Shown: positions 1-7,800 of the stretch, one piece after another
How the letters are laid out: every line of letters starts with the position of its first letter
Numbering within the stretch: position 1 is the stretch's first letter
Assembly (NCBI GenBank): GCA_905214615.1
Contig: CAJMMX010000046.1
Coordinates: 1 to 20,402, forward strand
Origin: an uncultured bacterium
GTDB taxonomy: Bacteria > Actinomycetota > Coriobacteriia > Coriobacteriales > Coriobacteriaceae
DNA length: 20,402 nucleotides
Direction of reading: 5' to 3'
The notes under the pieces: generated by a model
Databases searched by the model: none
Told to the model about the DNA's origin: nothing
The model's input: the letters and a program-made list of their open reading frames with translations, nothing else
Position numbers and translations under genes: made by a program

Positions 1-223
1 CCTCTTTGGCGGCAGCGTCAACAACGAGTTCACCAAGATCGTCCAGACGCGTCCCAACACGCACCTCGTGACCAATATGAACTTGCCACTCCTTATTCAG
101 CTGCTGTTCGTACCCGATTCCACTCCGATCGACGAGGCCATTCGCCAGATCGTCGAGGCGGACGACACTAAGGTCAAGTACGTCAACGACCTGCTGGGGC
201 AGGCCGAACTCGATGAGTTTTAA
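1..223 (+). CDS. PTS mannose/fructose/sorbose-family EIIA component, 3' end only
   Basis: This is the last 73 codons of a gene that begins before the window; the reading frame starts at base 2 and stops with TAA at 221-223. The visible LFGGSVNNEF stretch matches the conserved 'DLFGGSP.N' segment of mannose-family EIIA domains. These are cytoplasmic proteins that receive phosphate from HPr on a histidine and pass it to EIIB. The active-site histidine lies upstream and is not visible. Identity is strongly supported by the EIIB, EIIC and EIID genes that follow directly; the gap to EIIB is only 16 bases. The final 13 bases (cgatgagttttaa) are identical to the last 13 bases of the EIIC gene downstream. 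Sugar specificity cannot be read from this fragment. Confidence 0.85.
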   Translation, partial: LFGGSVNNEFTKIVQTRPNTHLVTNMNLPLLIQLLFVPDSTPIDEAIRQIVEADDTKVKYVNDLLGQAELDEF

Positions 224-239
224 TCGTTAGGAGCACATC

Positions 240-710
240 ATGATTCAGATGATTCGTGTAGATTATCGACTGCTTCACGGTCAGGTTGCCGTTAGCTGGA
301 CCTCGGCTCTGGGTGCCGACTGCATCCTGTTAGTGAGCGACACGGTCCTCAATGACAAGCTTCGTCTGCAGGCCCTGTCCCTTGCAAAGCCCGAAGGATG
401 CAAGGTCGTCGTCAAAAACACCGAGGATGCTGTCAAGGCGCTCCAGAGCGGTGTGACCGATAAGTACAAACTCTTCGTGGTTTGCGAGACGATTCAGCAG
501 GCCGGTGCCGTCGCCAAGGCGATGGGAGTCAAGAAGATCAACCTCGGCAACGTTGCCTTTAGCGAGAATGCCCGCCAGGTCTCGACGAGCGTGTTCCTCA
601 CGCCCGAGAACGAGGCCTACGTGAAGGAGCTGCTCGGCGAGGGCTATGAGCTGTTCATTCAGATGATTCCGGCAGATGCGAAGACTGACGCCGCGAAGGT
701 CATCGGTTAG
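240..710 (+). CDS. PTS mannose/fructose/sorbose-family EIIB component
   Basis: A 156-residue cytoplasmic phosphocarrier that takes phosphate from EIIA and gives it to the incoming sugar at the EIIC/EIID membrane complex. The N-terminal RVDYRLLHGQV segment is the hallmark of the family and contains the phosphorylated histidine (H13 from this start). The length fits the usual 155-165 residues. The ATG at 240 has AGGAG at 229-233 with 6 bases of spacing, which favours it over the in-frame ATG at 249. It sits 16 bases after EIIA and 8 bases before EIIC, so it is certainly part of the same operon. The family does not reveal the substrate. Confidence 0.95.
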   Translation: MIQMIRVDYRLLHGQVAVSWTSALGADCILLVSDTVLNDKLRLQALSLAKPEGCKVVVKNTEDAVKALQSGVTDKYKLFVVCETIQQAGAVAKAMGVKKINLGNVAFSENARQVSTSVFLTPENEAYVKELLGEGYELFIQMIPADAKTDAAKVIG

Positions 711-718
711 GGGCCGTC

Positions 719-1510
719 ATGGTTATCAAGACAATCCTGATTTTCCTTATTGCCCTTTTGGGTTATTCCGAGTGGCTGACGGGCACGAGCTACCTCCAGC
801 GCCCGATCGTGCTCGGACCTCTGGTTGGCCTTGTCATGGGCGACATGGTGACCGGCACGATCATGGGCGCCACGATGGAGCTTGCCATGGTCGGCGCCAT
901 CTCGGTCGGCGCCTATAACCCGCCCGATACGATTTCCGGCACTATCCTGGGCGTATCTCTTGCCATGCAGGCCGGCGCGGACGCTTCAGCGGCCCTGACC
1001 CTGGGTATTCCTATCGCCACGATCGTCCTGGCGCTCGACACGGCCCTGGGCCAACCGGTCATGCTGCTGCTGGTGCACCGTATCGACAAAAACGTCGAGG
1101 ACGGAGACACCAAGGCCATCACGCGCAACATGCTCATCGCCGGTTACGCGCAGAGCTGGTGCGGCCTGCTGATTATTCCCCTGGCATTCTTCTTTGGTGC
1201 CGATGCTGTTGCCAGCCTGCTCAACATCATCCCCGATTTCGTTCAGACCGGCATGGATGTCGCCGCCGCCTTCTTGCCCGCACTCGGCTTTGCGATGCTG
1301 GCGCAGATGATTATGAACAAAACAGTGGCTCCGTTCTTCTTCGCTGGCTTCTTCCTCGTCGCCTACTTTGGCATTAGCACGACGGGCGTGGCGATCTTTG
1401 CCGCGATCATCGTCGTCGCGATGACGGTTTTGGGTGATAAGAAAAAAGCGGAGCAGCCCGCAGCGGCAACCGAGGATCCTGCGATTGGGAGTGGGTTCGA
1501 TGAGTTTTAA
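719..1510 (+). CDS. PTS mannose/fructose/sorbose-family EIIC component (membrane)
   Basis: A 263-residue integral membrane subunit that, with EIID, forms the sugar channel of a mannose-family PTS. Many hydrophobic segments are visible, for example near residues 3-16, 30-55, 78-105, 140-165 and 190-240. The N-terminal half has the GPLVGLVMGDM and MGATMELAMVG segments typical of this family. After the last membrane segment the chain has a short charged and Ala/Pro-rich tail (KKKAEQPAAATEDP) ending GFDEF. The gene starts 8 bases after the EIIB stop, and its last 11 bases overlap the start of EIID, which suggests translational coupling. Confidence 0.95.
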   Translation: MVIKTILIFLIALLGYSEWLTGTSYLQRPIVLGPLVGLVMGDMVTGTIMGATMELAMVGAISVGAYNPPDTISGTILGVSLAMQAGADASAALTLGIPIATIVLALDTALGQPVMLLLVHRIDKNVEDGDTKAITRNMLIAGYAQSWCGLLIIPLAFFFGADAVASLLNIIPDFVQTGMDVAAAFLPALGFAMLAQMIMNKTVAPFFFAGFFLVAYFGISTTGVAIFAAIIVVAMTVLGDKKKAEQPAAATEDPAIGSGFDEF

Positions 1511-2336
1511 GTTTGAGTCTTCTTACGACGGGCTGATTTCCCGCGCAGACCTTAAGAAGCTGTTCTGGCGCTCGATTCCCTATGAGCATTCCTGGAACTA
1601 CGAGCGTATGGGCCATATCGGCTTTATGTGGGCCCTGATGCCGATCCTTCGCAAGCTGTATCCGCAGGATGCGGACTTTAAGGCCGCACTCAAGCGCCAT
1701 ATGGAGCTCTATAACGTCACGCCGTATATCTCGACGCTCCCCATGTCCATTGCTGCCGCAATGGAAGAAGTCAACGCCACCGAAGATAACTTTGACACGA
1801 GCGCGATCTCTAATGTCAAGCTTGCTTTGATGGGACCGCTGTCCGGCGTGGGCGATGCCTTCTACTGGGGTACGCTGCGAATTTTGGCAACGGGTGTCGG
1901 CACGTCGCTGGCGCTGCAGGGCTCTATTCTTGGCCCGATTTTGTTCCTGCTCGTGTTCAACGTCCCCCACTACATCATCCGTTACCTGCTGACGTTTGTG
2001 GGATATCGCTTTGGCTCGGACATGATCAGCAAGGTCCAGGAATCGGGCATTATGGACACGATCGTCAAGATGGCCTCTATCATGGGCGCCATGGTGATCG
2101 GTGCTATGACCATGGAGATGGTCACCGTGGACATTCCGCTCATGGTCGGTGCGGGCGATGGTGCTCAGACGCTCGCCGAGCTGCTCAACGGAATCTTCCC
2201 GGGCTTTGTCACGATGGGGCTGTTTGGAATTGTCTATCTCATGCTCAAGAAGAAGATGAATCCGCTGCTCATCATGCTTGTGATCCTGCTCGTGAGTATC
2301 GCTGGCGCGTTCTTTGGAGTGCTTGGTGTCCAGTAG
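1500..2336 (+). CDS. PTS mannose/fructose/sorbose-family EIID component (membrane)
   Basis: A 278-residue subunit, the partner of EIIC in the membrane translocator. The segment HSWNYERMGHIGFMW near residues 32-46 corresponds to the conserved 'sWNYERMQ.lG' of EIID, followed by a 'P.L.KLY' type motif (PILRKLYP). The C-terminal third is hydrophobic with probable membrane helices. The frame stays open back to an ATG at 1434, but the ATG at 1500 gives the family N-terminus (MSFKFESSYDG), has a purine-rich GGGAGTGGG upstream and lies inside the last codons of EIIC. That is the normal coupled arrangement. A terminator-like hairpin begins 32 bases after the stop. Confidence 0.94.
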   Translation: MSFKFESSYDGLISRADLKKLFWRSIPYEHSWNYERMGHIGFMWALMPILRKLYPQDADFKAALKRHMELYNVTPYISTLPMSIAAAMEEVNATEDNFDTSAISNVKLALMGPLSGVGDAFYWGTLRILATGVGTSLALQGSILGPILFLLVFNVPHYIIRYLLTFVGYRFGSDMISKVQESGIMDTIVKMASIMGAMVIGAMTMEMVTVDIPLMVGAGDGAQTLAELLNGIFPGFVTMGLFGIVYLMLKKKMNPLLIMLVILLVSIAGAFFGVLGVQ

Positions 2337-2368
2337 GGTATCCGTCATAATGAAAACAATGTAAGAGG

Positions 2369-2402
2369 GGGCGTCGCGCACACTGTGCTGCGGCGCCCTT
2401 TT
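2369..2402 (+). terminator. Terminator-like hairpin between EIID and the epimerase gene
   Basis: The arms gggcgtcgc (2369-2377) and gcggcgccc (2390-2398) pair over nine positions with one G-T wobble. An inner GCAC/GTGC stem closes a three-base loop, and the structure is followed directly by TTTT at 2399-2402. The next start codon (2420) is only 17 bases beyond the T run, leaving no room for a promoter. It therefore probably acts as a partial terminator or mRNA-stabilising element inside one transcription unit, rather than as a clean operon end. Confidence 0.6.
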
Positions 2403-2419
2403 GCCGAAAGGTGGACAAG

Positions 2420-3256
2420 ATGGAGTATCCGCAGCTTGCCGTCATGAATATCAGCCATCGTTATTTTGACCTTGAGGAATTCTTTTCTTCGGCAGCGGCC
2501 TCGGGCTATACGTGTTGCGAGCTTTGGACCGGGGCGATGCATCTGTATGTCGATTGCCATGGATACGATTCGCTCGAGCGGGTACGGGAGCTGTCGCAGC
2601 GGTATGGGGTTCGGATTGTGGGGCTTTGTCCCGAACAGAACAACCCCAAGCCGTGGAATATCGCGGCGCGCGGGAATGAGGCGCGTGCCCGCACGCTCGC
2701 GTACTTTAAGAACGTTGTAGATATCGCGGTGGAACTTGGAGCCGAGCAGGTCATGGTCTCGAGCGGCTGGGCATTTTTGAACGAGCCGATCGAGGACGCG
2801 TGGGGTCGCAGCGCCTCGATGCTGCGTGCGATTGCCGAGCATGCGGGAGAGCGCGGCGTGCGACTGGTGCTCGAGGCCCTACAGCCGGTTGAGTCGATGA
2901 TCGTGAACTCGGCGGCCGATACGAAGCGCATGATCGAGGCAGTTGATCATCCGGCACTTAAGGCGTGTCTGGATTTGGGCGCTATGGCGGTGGCGGGGGA
3001 TACCATCGACGATTATTTTGATCTGCTTGGCGATGATGTCGCCCACGTGCATTTTGTCGATGTTGCGGCAGATGGCACGACGCATCTTGCTTGGGGTGAC
3101 GGCGACCGCGATATGCGCGCCGACCTGGATAGGCTGGTGGCGCGCGGCTATCGCGGAGTTGTTTCGGCCGAGACCTATGACGGGCGCTATTTTGCCGACC
3201 CCGCAGCTGCCGATGCGCAGGTAATGGCAGAGTATCGTCGTGCGATTGGCGCCTAG
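2420..3256 (+). CDS. Sugar-phosphate isomerase/epimerase, TIM-barrel AP-endonuclease-2 family
   Basis: A 278-residue cytoplasmic enzyme of the family that includes xylose isomerase-like proteins, tagatose 3-epimerase and the fructoselysine 3-epimerase FrlC. By alignment in my head, the four expected metal ligands are E152 (VLEAL), D185 (CLDLG), H211 (HVHFVD) and E251 (SAETYDG). The HLAWGDGD loop resembles the 'H..pG.Gd' loop of sugar epimerases. I place the start at ATG 2420 because AAAGGTGG (2407-2414) is an ideal ribosome binding site for it; a GTG at 2411 would overlap that site. Position directly after a sugar PTS suggests it isomerises or epimerises the imported substrate. The exact substrate is unknown; FrlC-like is one possibility. 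Confidence 0.85.
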   Translation: MEYPQLAVMNISHRYFDLEEFFSSAAASGYTCCELWTGAMHLYVDCHGYDSLERVRELSQRYGVRIVGLCPEQNNPKPWNIAARGNEARARTLAYFKNVVDIAVELGAEQVMVSSGWAFLNEPIEDAWGRSASMLRAIAEHAGERGVRLVLEALQPVESMIVNSAADTKRMIEAVDHPALKACLDLGAMAVAGDTIDDYFDLLGDDVAHVHFVDVAADGTTHLAWGDGDRDMRADLDRLVARGYRGVVSAETYDGRYFADPAAADAQVMAEYRRAIGA

Positions 3257-3323
3257 GTGGGGTCGGGCTGCGGCAACCTACCCTATGTTTCCAGATGAAT
3301 ACGGTGTGAGCGGCTGCGACGGA

Positions 3324-3350
3324 TTTTCCCCGCAAGCACTCTAGTATGCT
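3324..3350 (+). promoter_or_regulatory. Possible promoter ahead of the histidine operon
   Basis: A TATGCT hexamer at 3345-3350 lies 15 bases after a weak TTTTCC (3324-3329). It is the best -10-like element between the epimerase stop and hisZG. The -35 match is poor and the predicted transcript would begin just before the 3362-3389 hairpin, so this assignment is weak. No histidine-rich leader peptide or T-box-like element was seen in this 169-base gap. Confidence 0.25.
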
Positions 3351-3361
3351 AAAGTACCCAG

Positions 3362-3389
3362 AAGACCGGCGGAGCTATGCCGGTCTTTT
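3362..3389 (+). terminator. Rho-independent terminator-like hairpin upstream of hisZG
   Basis: A perfect nine-base-pair stem, aagaccggc (3362-3370) with gccggtctt (3379-3387), closes an eight-base loop and runs into TTTT (3386-3389). It most simply ends transcription from the epimerase gene 106 bases upstream. It could also attenuate the his operon if the promoter lies before it, because the hisZG start codon is only 36 bases further on. Confidence 0.65.
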
Positions 3390-3425
3390 GTTCTATATGA
3401 AACACAGCATGAGGAGGCTCACCAG

Positions 3426-5141
3426 ATGACGGCCACACCGTGGGGATTCCGGGACATATTGCCCGAGGAGGCTCAGGCGCGCGAAGAGATTGCGCTGACG
3501 GTGAAGGGCTGCTTCAGGGAGTATCATTACCTTCCGGTCGAGACGCCGCTGCTCGAGGACAAGGGCTCACTCGAGGAAGGCGGCCGCATTGCGGACACGC
3601 CGTTTAAGCTCTTTGACGATGATGGCCGCCTACTGGTGGTCCGTCCCGACAACACGTTGCCGATCGTGCGCCTGGTTTCGACCCGCATGCACGCTGCCGA
3701 CCTGCCCCTGCGCCTTCGCTACGAGGCGCCGGTGGTTCGCGAGTGCCAGCGCAATGCCGGTGGCTCGCGTCAGTTTACACAGCTGGGCTTTGAGCTTATC
3801 GGTGCGGGCGATACCGCGGGCGATGTCGAGATCGTCTCGCTCGTGGCCGAGGCCGTGCGTAAGCTGGCACTGCCCGATGCGCGCATTATCGCAGGTAGCG
3901 TGCGTCCGTTTAAGGAACTGCTCGCGACGTGCGGGGATCGCGAGCTGGCTGCCGAGGCCCTGCGTTGTGTGCACGCCAACGACTTTGTGGGCCTCGATGC
4001 CCGCGTGGCGGCAAGCGCCGAGCCCGAGGCCGTCAAGGCTGCCATCAGCGAGCTGCCGCGCTTACACGGCGGCGCCGAGGTACTCGACCGCGTCGATGCG
4101 CTTCTGGCGGCGGCGGGCATTGTCGCGCCGCTCACGCGCGAGCTGCGTGCCCTGGTCGAGGGCCTGGCTCCCGAGGACGCCCAGGTGCTGTCGTTCGACT
4201 TCTCTATCATGAACTCTTTCGATTACTACACGGGCCTGGTCTTTAAGGCCTATGCCGGCGGCTTGCCCGATCCGGTCGGTTCGGGCGGACGCTATGACTC
4301 CATCTTTACCGGCGCATTTGGCGCCGGTATCGAGGTGCCGGCGGCGGGCTTCGCCTTTTCGCTCGAGCGCCTGGAGGCCGCGCGCACCTCGGCCGAGGAT
4401 GCCGCTTCCGATGGCGACCATGCCGCGGGCCGTGGCGCCGAGGGCCCGCTGCGCATCGCCGTGCCCAAGGGCTCGCTTAAGGCCGACACGCTCGACGTGC
4501 TCGAGGCCGCGGGTCTGGACGTCTCTGAGCTGCGTGATCCCGGCCGTCACCTGATCGTGCGCGGCCGCGACACGCGTGCCGGCGAGGGCGCGGTCGGCGA
4601 TATCGAGTTTGTCATCGTGCGCCCCAGCGATGCGCCCGCCTTTGTGGGCTGCGGCGGTGCCGATTGCGGCATCTGCGGTTGGGACTCGCTCATCGAGGCC
4701 GACCTCAACCTGCTGCAGCTGGTCGATCTGGGCTACGGCCTGTGCACTTTCATTGAGGCGGAGCCCGCGTGGCGCGCCGGCCAGGCCGAGCGCAACTATG
4801 TCCGCCGCGGGTCGCTTCGCGTGGCCACCAAGTATCCGCGCATCGCGAGCGCCTGGTATGCCGAGCGCGGTGTGAACGCCGATATCGTCTCGCTGCACGG
4901 TAACATTGAGCTGGGTCCCATCGTCGGCATGACCGATCGCATCGTGGATATTACCGCCACGGGCGCCACGCTGCGCGATAACGACCTCGTTATTACTGGT
5001 CGCATTATGGACTGCACGGCCCGCTTCTTTGTCAATCCGGGTGCCGCACGTCTGGATCCGCGCGTACGCAATCTGGCAGATCGCTTGGCGGCAGCCGTGA
5101 AGGACAAGCATTTTGAGCCCGTTGCGGGCTCGGCACAATAG
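3426..5141 (+). CDS. hisZG: Fused HisZ-HisG: ATP phosphoribosyltransferase regulatory and catalytic subunits
   Basis: A 571-residue fusion that catalyses the first step of histidine synthesis, ATP + PRPP to phosphoribosyl-ATP. Residues 1 to about 320 are HisZ, a class II histidyl-tRNA synthetase-like regulatory domain. They show the N-terminal PWGFRDILP, a motif 2 region (LRYEAPVVRECQ...GFELIG), FDYYTGLVFKAYAGG and GGRYDSIF. A low-complexity linker rich in Ala, Asp, Gly and Ser follows (about 320-341). From L342 begins short-form HisG: LRIAVPKGSL, GICGWDSL, RVATKYPRIA, LHGNIELGPIVG and the PRPP-binding-like DITATGATLRDNDL. In most bacteria with short HisG the two chains are separate genes that form a hetero-octamer. 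The frame is continuous with no start codon or ribosome binding site at the junction, so the fusion looks genuine. The start at ATG 3426 follows AGGAGG (3412-3417). Confidence 0.93.
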   Translation: MTATPWGFRDILPEEAQAREEIALTVKGCFREYHYLPVETPLLEDKGSLEEGGRIADTPFKLFDDDGRLLVVRPDNTLPIVRLVSTRMHAADLPLRLRYEAPVVRECQRNAGGSRQFTQLGFELIGAGDTAGDVEIVSLVAEAVRKLALPDARIIAGSVRPFKELLATCGDRELAAEALRCVHANDFVGLDARVAASAEPEAVKAAISELPRLHGGAEVLDRVDALLAAAGIVAPLTRELRALVEGLAPEDAQVLSFDFSIMNSFDYYTGLVFKAYAGGLPDPVGSGGRYDSIFTGAFGAGIEVPAAGFAFSLERLEAARTSAEDAASDGDHAAGRGAEGPLRIAVPKGSLKADTLDVLEAAGLDVSELRDPGRHLIVRGRDTRAGEGAVGDIEFVIVRPSDAPAFVGCGGADCGICGWDSLIEADLNLLQLVDLGYGLCTFIEAEPAWRAGQAERNYVRRGSLRVATKYPRIASAWYAERGVNADIVSLHGNIELGPIVGMTDRIVDITATGATLRDNDLVITGRIMDCTARFFVNPGAARLDPRVRNLADRLAAAVKDKHFEPVAGSAQ

Positions 5142-5168
5142 CGCGAGCGCGCACGGGCGCCCCAACGT

Positions 5169-5213
5169 CCGGGCGGCAGGTCGACTGACGCCGCCGCCCG
5201 GTCTCTCGTTTTT
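5169..5213 (+). other. GC-rich hairpin followed by a T run, between hisZG and hisD
   Basis: The perfect arms ccgggcggc (5169-5177) and gccgcccgg (5193-5201) form nine base pairs around a 15-base loop. A five-T run occurs at 5209-5213, seven bases after the stem, which is further than in a standard intrinsic terminator. It could give partial termination or mark an mRNA processing or stability site. hisD begins 33 bases downstream. Confidence 0.45.
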
Positions 5214-5246
5214 CGAACACAACCTCGACCGATAGGGGATACCGAA

Positions 5247-6683
5247 ATGAAGACCATCAAGCTTGCTCCCGGTGAGCGCCTCGTTACCAACCAGCTCAAC
5301 CGTAAGGGCGTGCTGCCGCAAAACATCGTCGACGCCGCTCGCGATATCGTGGCCAACGTGCGTGCCAACGGCGATGCCGCGGTGCGCGATTACTGCCAGC
5401 GTTTTGACGGTGTTGAGCTGCAGAGCTTCCGTCTTCCGCAGGAGCAGATCGATGCCGCGCTCGAAGGTCTTGATCCGGCCTTTGTCGCCGCGCTCGAGAA
5501 GGCCGCGCGTCAGATTCGCGAGTTCCACCAGCGCGAGGTCGAGCAGAGCTGGTTTACCACGCGCCCGGACGGCACGATGCTCGGCGTTAAGGTGACCCCG
5601 CTTGCTGCGGCCGGTATCTACGTGCCGGGCGGTCGTGCACAGTACCCTTCCACCGTGCTTATGAACGCCATTCCCGCCAAGGTGGCCGGCGTCAAACGCG
5701 TGGTCATGGTAACCCCGCCGCAAAAGGATGGACTGATTAGCCCGTATACGCTCGCCGCGGCGAAACTCGGCGGCGTGGACGAGATCTATATGGTGGGCGG
5801 TGCCCAGGCCGTGGCCGCGCTGGCGTACGGTACCGAGACCATTCCGCGCGTCGACAAAATCACCGGCCCGGGCAACGCCTTTGTTGCCGCTGCCAAGCAG
5901 ATTGTCTCGGGTGACGTGGGTATCGACATGGTCGCCGGTCCCTCCGAGGTCTGCGTGCTGGCCGATGCCACGGCCAAGCCTATGGTGGTCGCGGCCGACC
6001 TGATGGCTCAGGCCGAGCACGATCCGCTGGCGGCCTGCTATCTGGTGACCTGCGACGAGCAGTTTGCGCGTGAGGTCGAGGCGGGTATCGACATTCTGGT
6101 AGCGCAGTCCCCGCGTGCCGAGATTACGTGCGCTTCGCTCGACAACGAAGGCACCATCGTGGTGGCCGCCGACATGGCTGCCGCCGTCGAGGCCGTGAAC
6201 ACGGTGGCGCCCGAGCACCTTGAGCTGCATTGCAAGGATGCGATGGGCCTGCTCGGCGGCATTCGCAACGCCGGCGCCATCTTTGTGGGCGCTTGGAGCT
6301 CCGAGCCGCTCGGCGATTATGTTGCTGGCCCCAACCACACGCTGCCGACCGGCGGCACGGCCATGTTCTCCAACCCGCTTTCGGTCGAAGAGTTCGTCAA
6401 GCGCTCGAGTGTCATTTGCTATACACCCGAGGGCTTGCTCTCCGATGCTCCTGCCACGCAGCGTCTAGCCGAGGCCGAGGGTCTGTGGGCACACGCGCTT
6501 TCCGCCGCGCTGCGTCGTCGCGTGCTGGAGCAGGGCGAGGATTCCGTGAGCGCCGAGTCACTGGCTGCGGCCGACCTGACCAAGGTCGCTTGGCCGGGCG
6601 ACGCCGTGGCGACGGTTGCCGAGGGCGTGGACCTGGCGGTTGCGCGCGCGGATGGCGCCGACGCGACTGGCAAGGAGGCCTAA
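5247..6683 (+). CDS. hisD: Histidinol dehydrogenase
   Basis: A 478-residue NAD- and zinc-dependent enzyme that oxidises L-histidinol to L-histidine, the last step of the pathway. Diagnostic segments include KITGPGNAFVAAAKQIVSGDVGIDMVAGPSEV (positions about 205-236), QAEHDP, the catalytic-region APEHLEL and GDYVAGPNHTLPTGG. It is about 45 residues longer than the usual 430-435. The extra is an Ala-rich C-terminal tail after the normal end, near LRRRVLEQ. The start at ATG 5247 follows AGGGGAT. The gene ends one base before the hisC start codon, and its tail carries the hisC ribosome binding site (AAGGAGG at 6672-6678). Confidence 0.97.
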   Translation: MKTIKLAPGERLVTNQLNRKGVLPQNIVDAARDIVANVRANGDAAVRDYCQRFDGVELQSFRLPQEQIDAALEGLDPAFVAALEKAARQIREFHQREVEQSWFTTRPDGTMLGVKVTPLAAAGIYVPGGRAQYPSTVLMNAIPAKVAGVKRVVMVTPPQKDGLISPYTLAAAKLGGVDEIYMVGGAQAVAALAYGTETIPRVDKITGPGNAFVAAAKQIVSGDVGIDMVAGPSEVCVLADATAKPMVVAADLMAQAEHDPLAACYLVTCDEQFAREVEAGIDILVAQSPRAEITCASLDNEGTIVVAADMAAAVEAVNTVAPEHLELHCKDAMGLLGGIRNAGAIFVGAWSSEPLGDYVAGPNHTLPTGGTAMFSNPLSVEEFVKRSSVICYTPEGLLSDAPATQRLAEAEGLWAHALSAALRRRVLEQGEDSVSAESLAAADLTKVAWPGDAVATVAEGVDLAVARADGADATGKEA

Positions 6684-6684
6684 T

Positions 6685-7800
6685 ATGGCCGAGCTCACGC
6701 TCCGTATGAAGGAGCTCGTCCAGCCCTACTTGGCCGGCATTGAGCCCTACGATCCCAACTTTACGCCCACGCGCATCAACCTTTCGGCAAACGAGAACAC
6801 CTACCCCGTGCCGGCCGACGTGCGCGAGGCGGTTGATGCGGCGCTTGCCGCCACGCCGCTCAACCGCTATCCCGACCCCATGTCCAACGACCTGCGCGAC
6901 GAGCTTGCCGCTTGGCATGGCGTGACGCGCGAGAATGTCTGCGTGGGCAACGGCGGCGACGAGCTGCTCTATAACTACCTGTTGGCGTTTGGTGGCGCGG
7001 GGAGGACCCTGCTCAACTGCCCGCCGTGCTTTAGCGAGTATGCCTTCTTTGCGTCTCTGTGCCAGACCGAGGTGCGCGATGTGTGGCGCGACCCGGCGAC
7101 CTTTGAGCTCGACCAGGCAGCCGTGCTTGCGGCGGCACCCGAGTGCAACCTGGCCATCGTGACCTCGCCCAATAACCCCACGGGCGACGTGGCACCGCTC
7201 GACTTTGTCGCGGCGCTGTGCGATGCGTGCCCCGGCATGGTCATGGTCGACGAGGCCTACGTTGAGTTTGCCGACGATTCGTTTGGCGCGGCCACCACGG
7301 CGCAGGGGCTTATCGCCGAGCATCCCAACCTGGTGATTCTGCATACGTTGTCCAAGGCGTTTGGCGCTGCCGGTACGCGTCTGGGTTACGTGATCGCGGC
7401 ACCCGAAGTCATCGACGTGTTCGCGGCGATTCGCCAGATCTATTCGGTCAATGTGCTGAGCCAGGCGGCGGCGCTTGCCTGCGTGCGTGCCCGCGATGCG
7501 TACGCGCCCGTGGTGGCACAGGTCGCATCCGAGCGCGAGCGCGAGCTGTGCGCCCTGCGCGCAATGGCTGCCGAGGGCCTGCCCGTGGAGGTATGGCCGA
7601 GCGCGGCGAACTTTGTGCTCGTGCGCACGCCGCATGCCACGCGCGTGCGCGAGCGTCTGCGCGACGAGTATTCAATTTTGGTGCGCGACTTTAGCTACGC
7701 GCCGGGGCTCGCGGACTGCCTGCGCATTACCGTGGGTACCCCGCAAGAAAACGACGAGGTGCTGGCCGCGTTTGCCGCGCTGGTGAAGGAGGAGATGTAG
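6685..7800 (+). CDS. hisC: Histidinol-phosphate aminotransferase
   Basis: A 371-residue PLP enzyme of aminotransferase fold type I that converts imidazole-acetol phosphate and glutamate to histidinol phosphate. It shows the N-terminal LSANENTYP, GNGGDELL, SPNNPTGD, DEAYVEF and the PLP-binding lysine K224 in TLSKAFGAAGTRLGY. The frame is open upstream to a GTG at 6616 within hisD. The ATG at 6685 has a perfect AAGGAGG six bases before it and gives the standard N-terminus (MAELTLRMKELVQPY), so I use it. hisB begins on the very next base after the stop. Confidence 0.97.
   Translation: MAELTLRMKELVQPYLAGIEPYDPNFTPTRINLSANENTYPVPADVREAVDAALAATPLNRYPDPMSNDLRDELAAWHGVTRENVCVGNGGDELLYNYLLAFGGAGRTLLNCPPCFSEYAFFASLCQTEVRDVWRDPATFELDQAAVLAAAPECNLAIVTSPNNPTGDVAPLDFVAALCDACPGMVMVDEAYVEFADDSFGAATTAQGLIAEHPNLVILHTLSKAFGAAGTRLGYVIAAPEVIDVFAAIRQIYSVNVLSQAAALACVRARDAYAPVVAQVASERERELCALRAMAAEGLPVEVWPSAANFVLVRTPHATRVRERLRDEYSILVRDFSYAPGLADCLRITVGTPQENDEVLAAFAALVKEEM

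Noticed and set aside
2411..2419. GTG start for the epimerase
   Set aside because: It overlaps the AAAGGTGG ribosome binding site that fits the ATG at 2420.
3285..3344. A 19-codon ORF upstream of hisZG as a possible his attenuator leader peptide
   Set aside because: It contains no histidine codon and has no clear ribosome binding site, so it does not fit a histidine leader peptide.
3397..3429. A ten-codon ORF overlapping the hisZG start (ATGA)
   Set aside because: It has only one histidine codon and its own start lacks a ribosome binding site; its sequence includes the AGGAGG needed by hisZG.
4062..6338. A 758-codon open frame on the minus strand across hisZG and hisD
   Set aside because: It is antisense to two certain genes, its composition is rich in Arg, His and Gly as expected for the complement of GC-rich codons, and it shows no domain.
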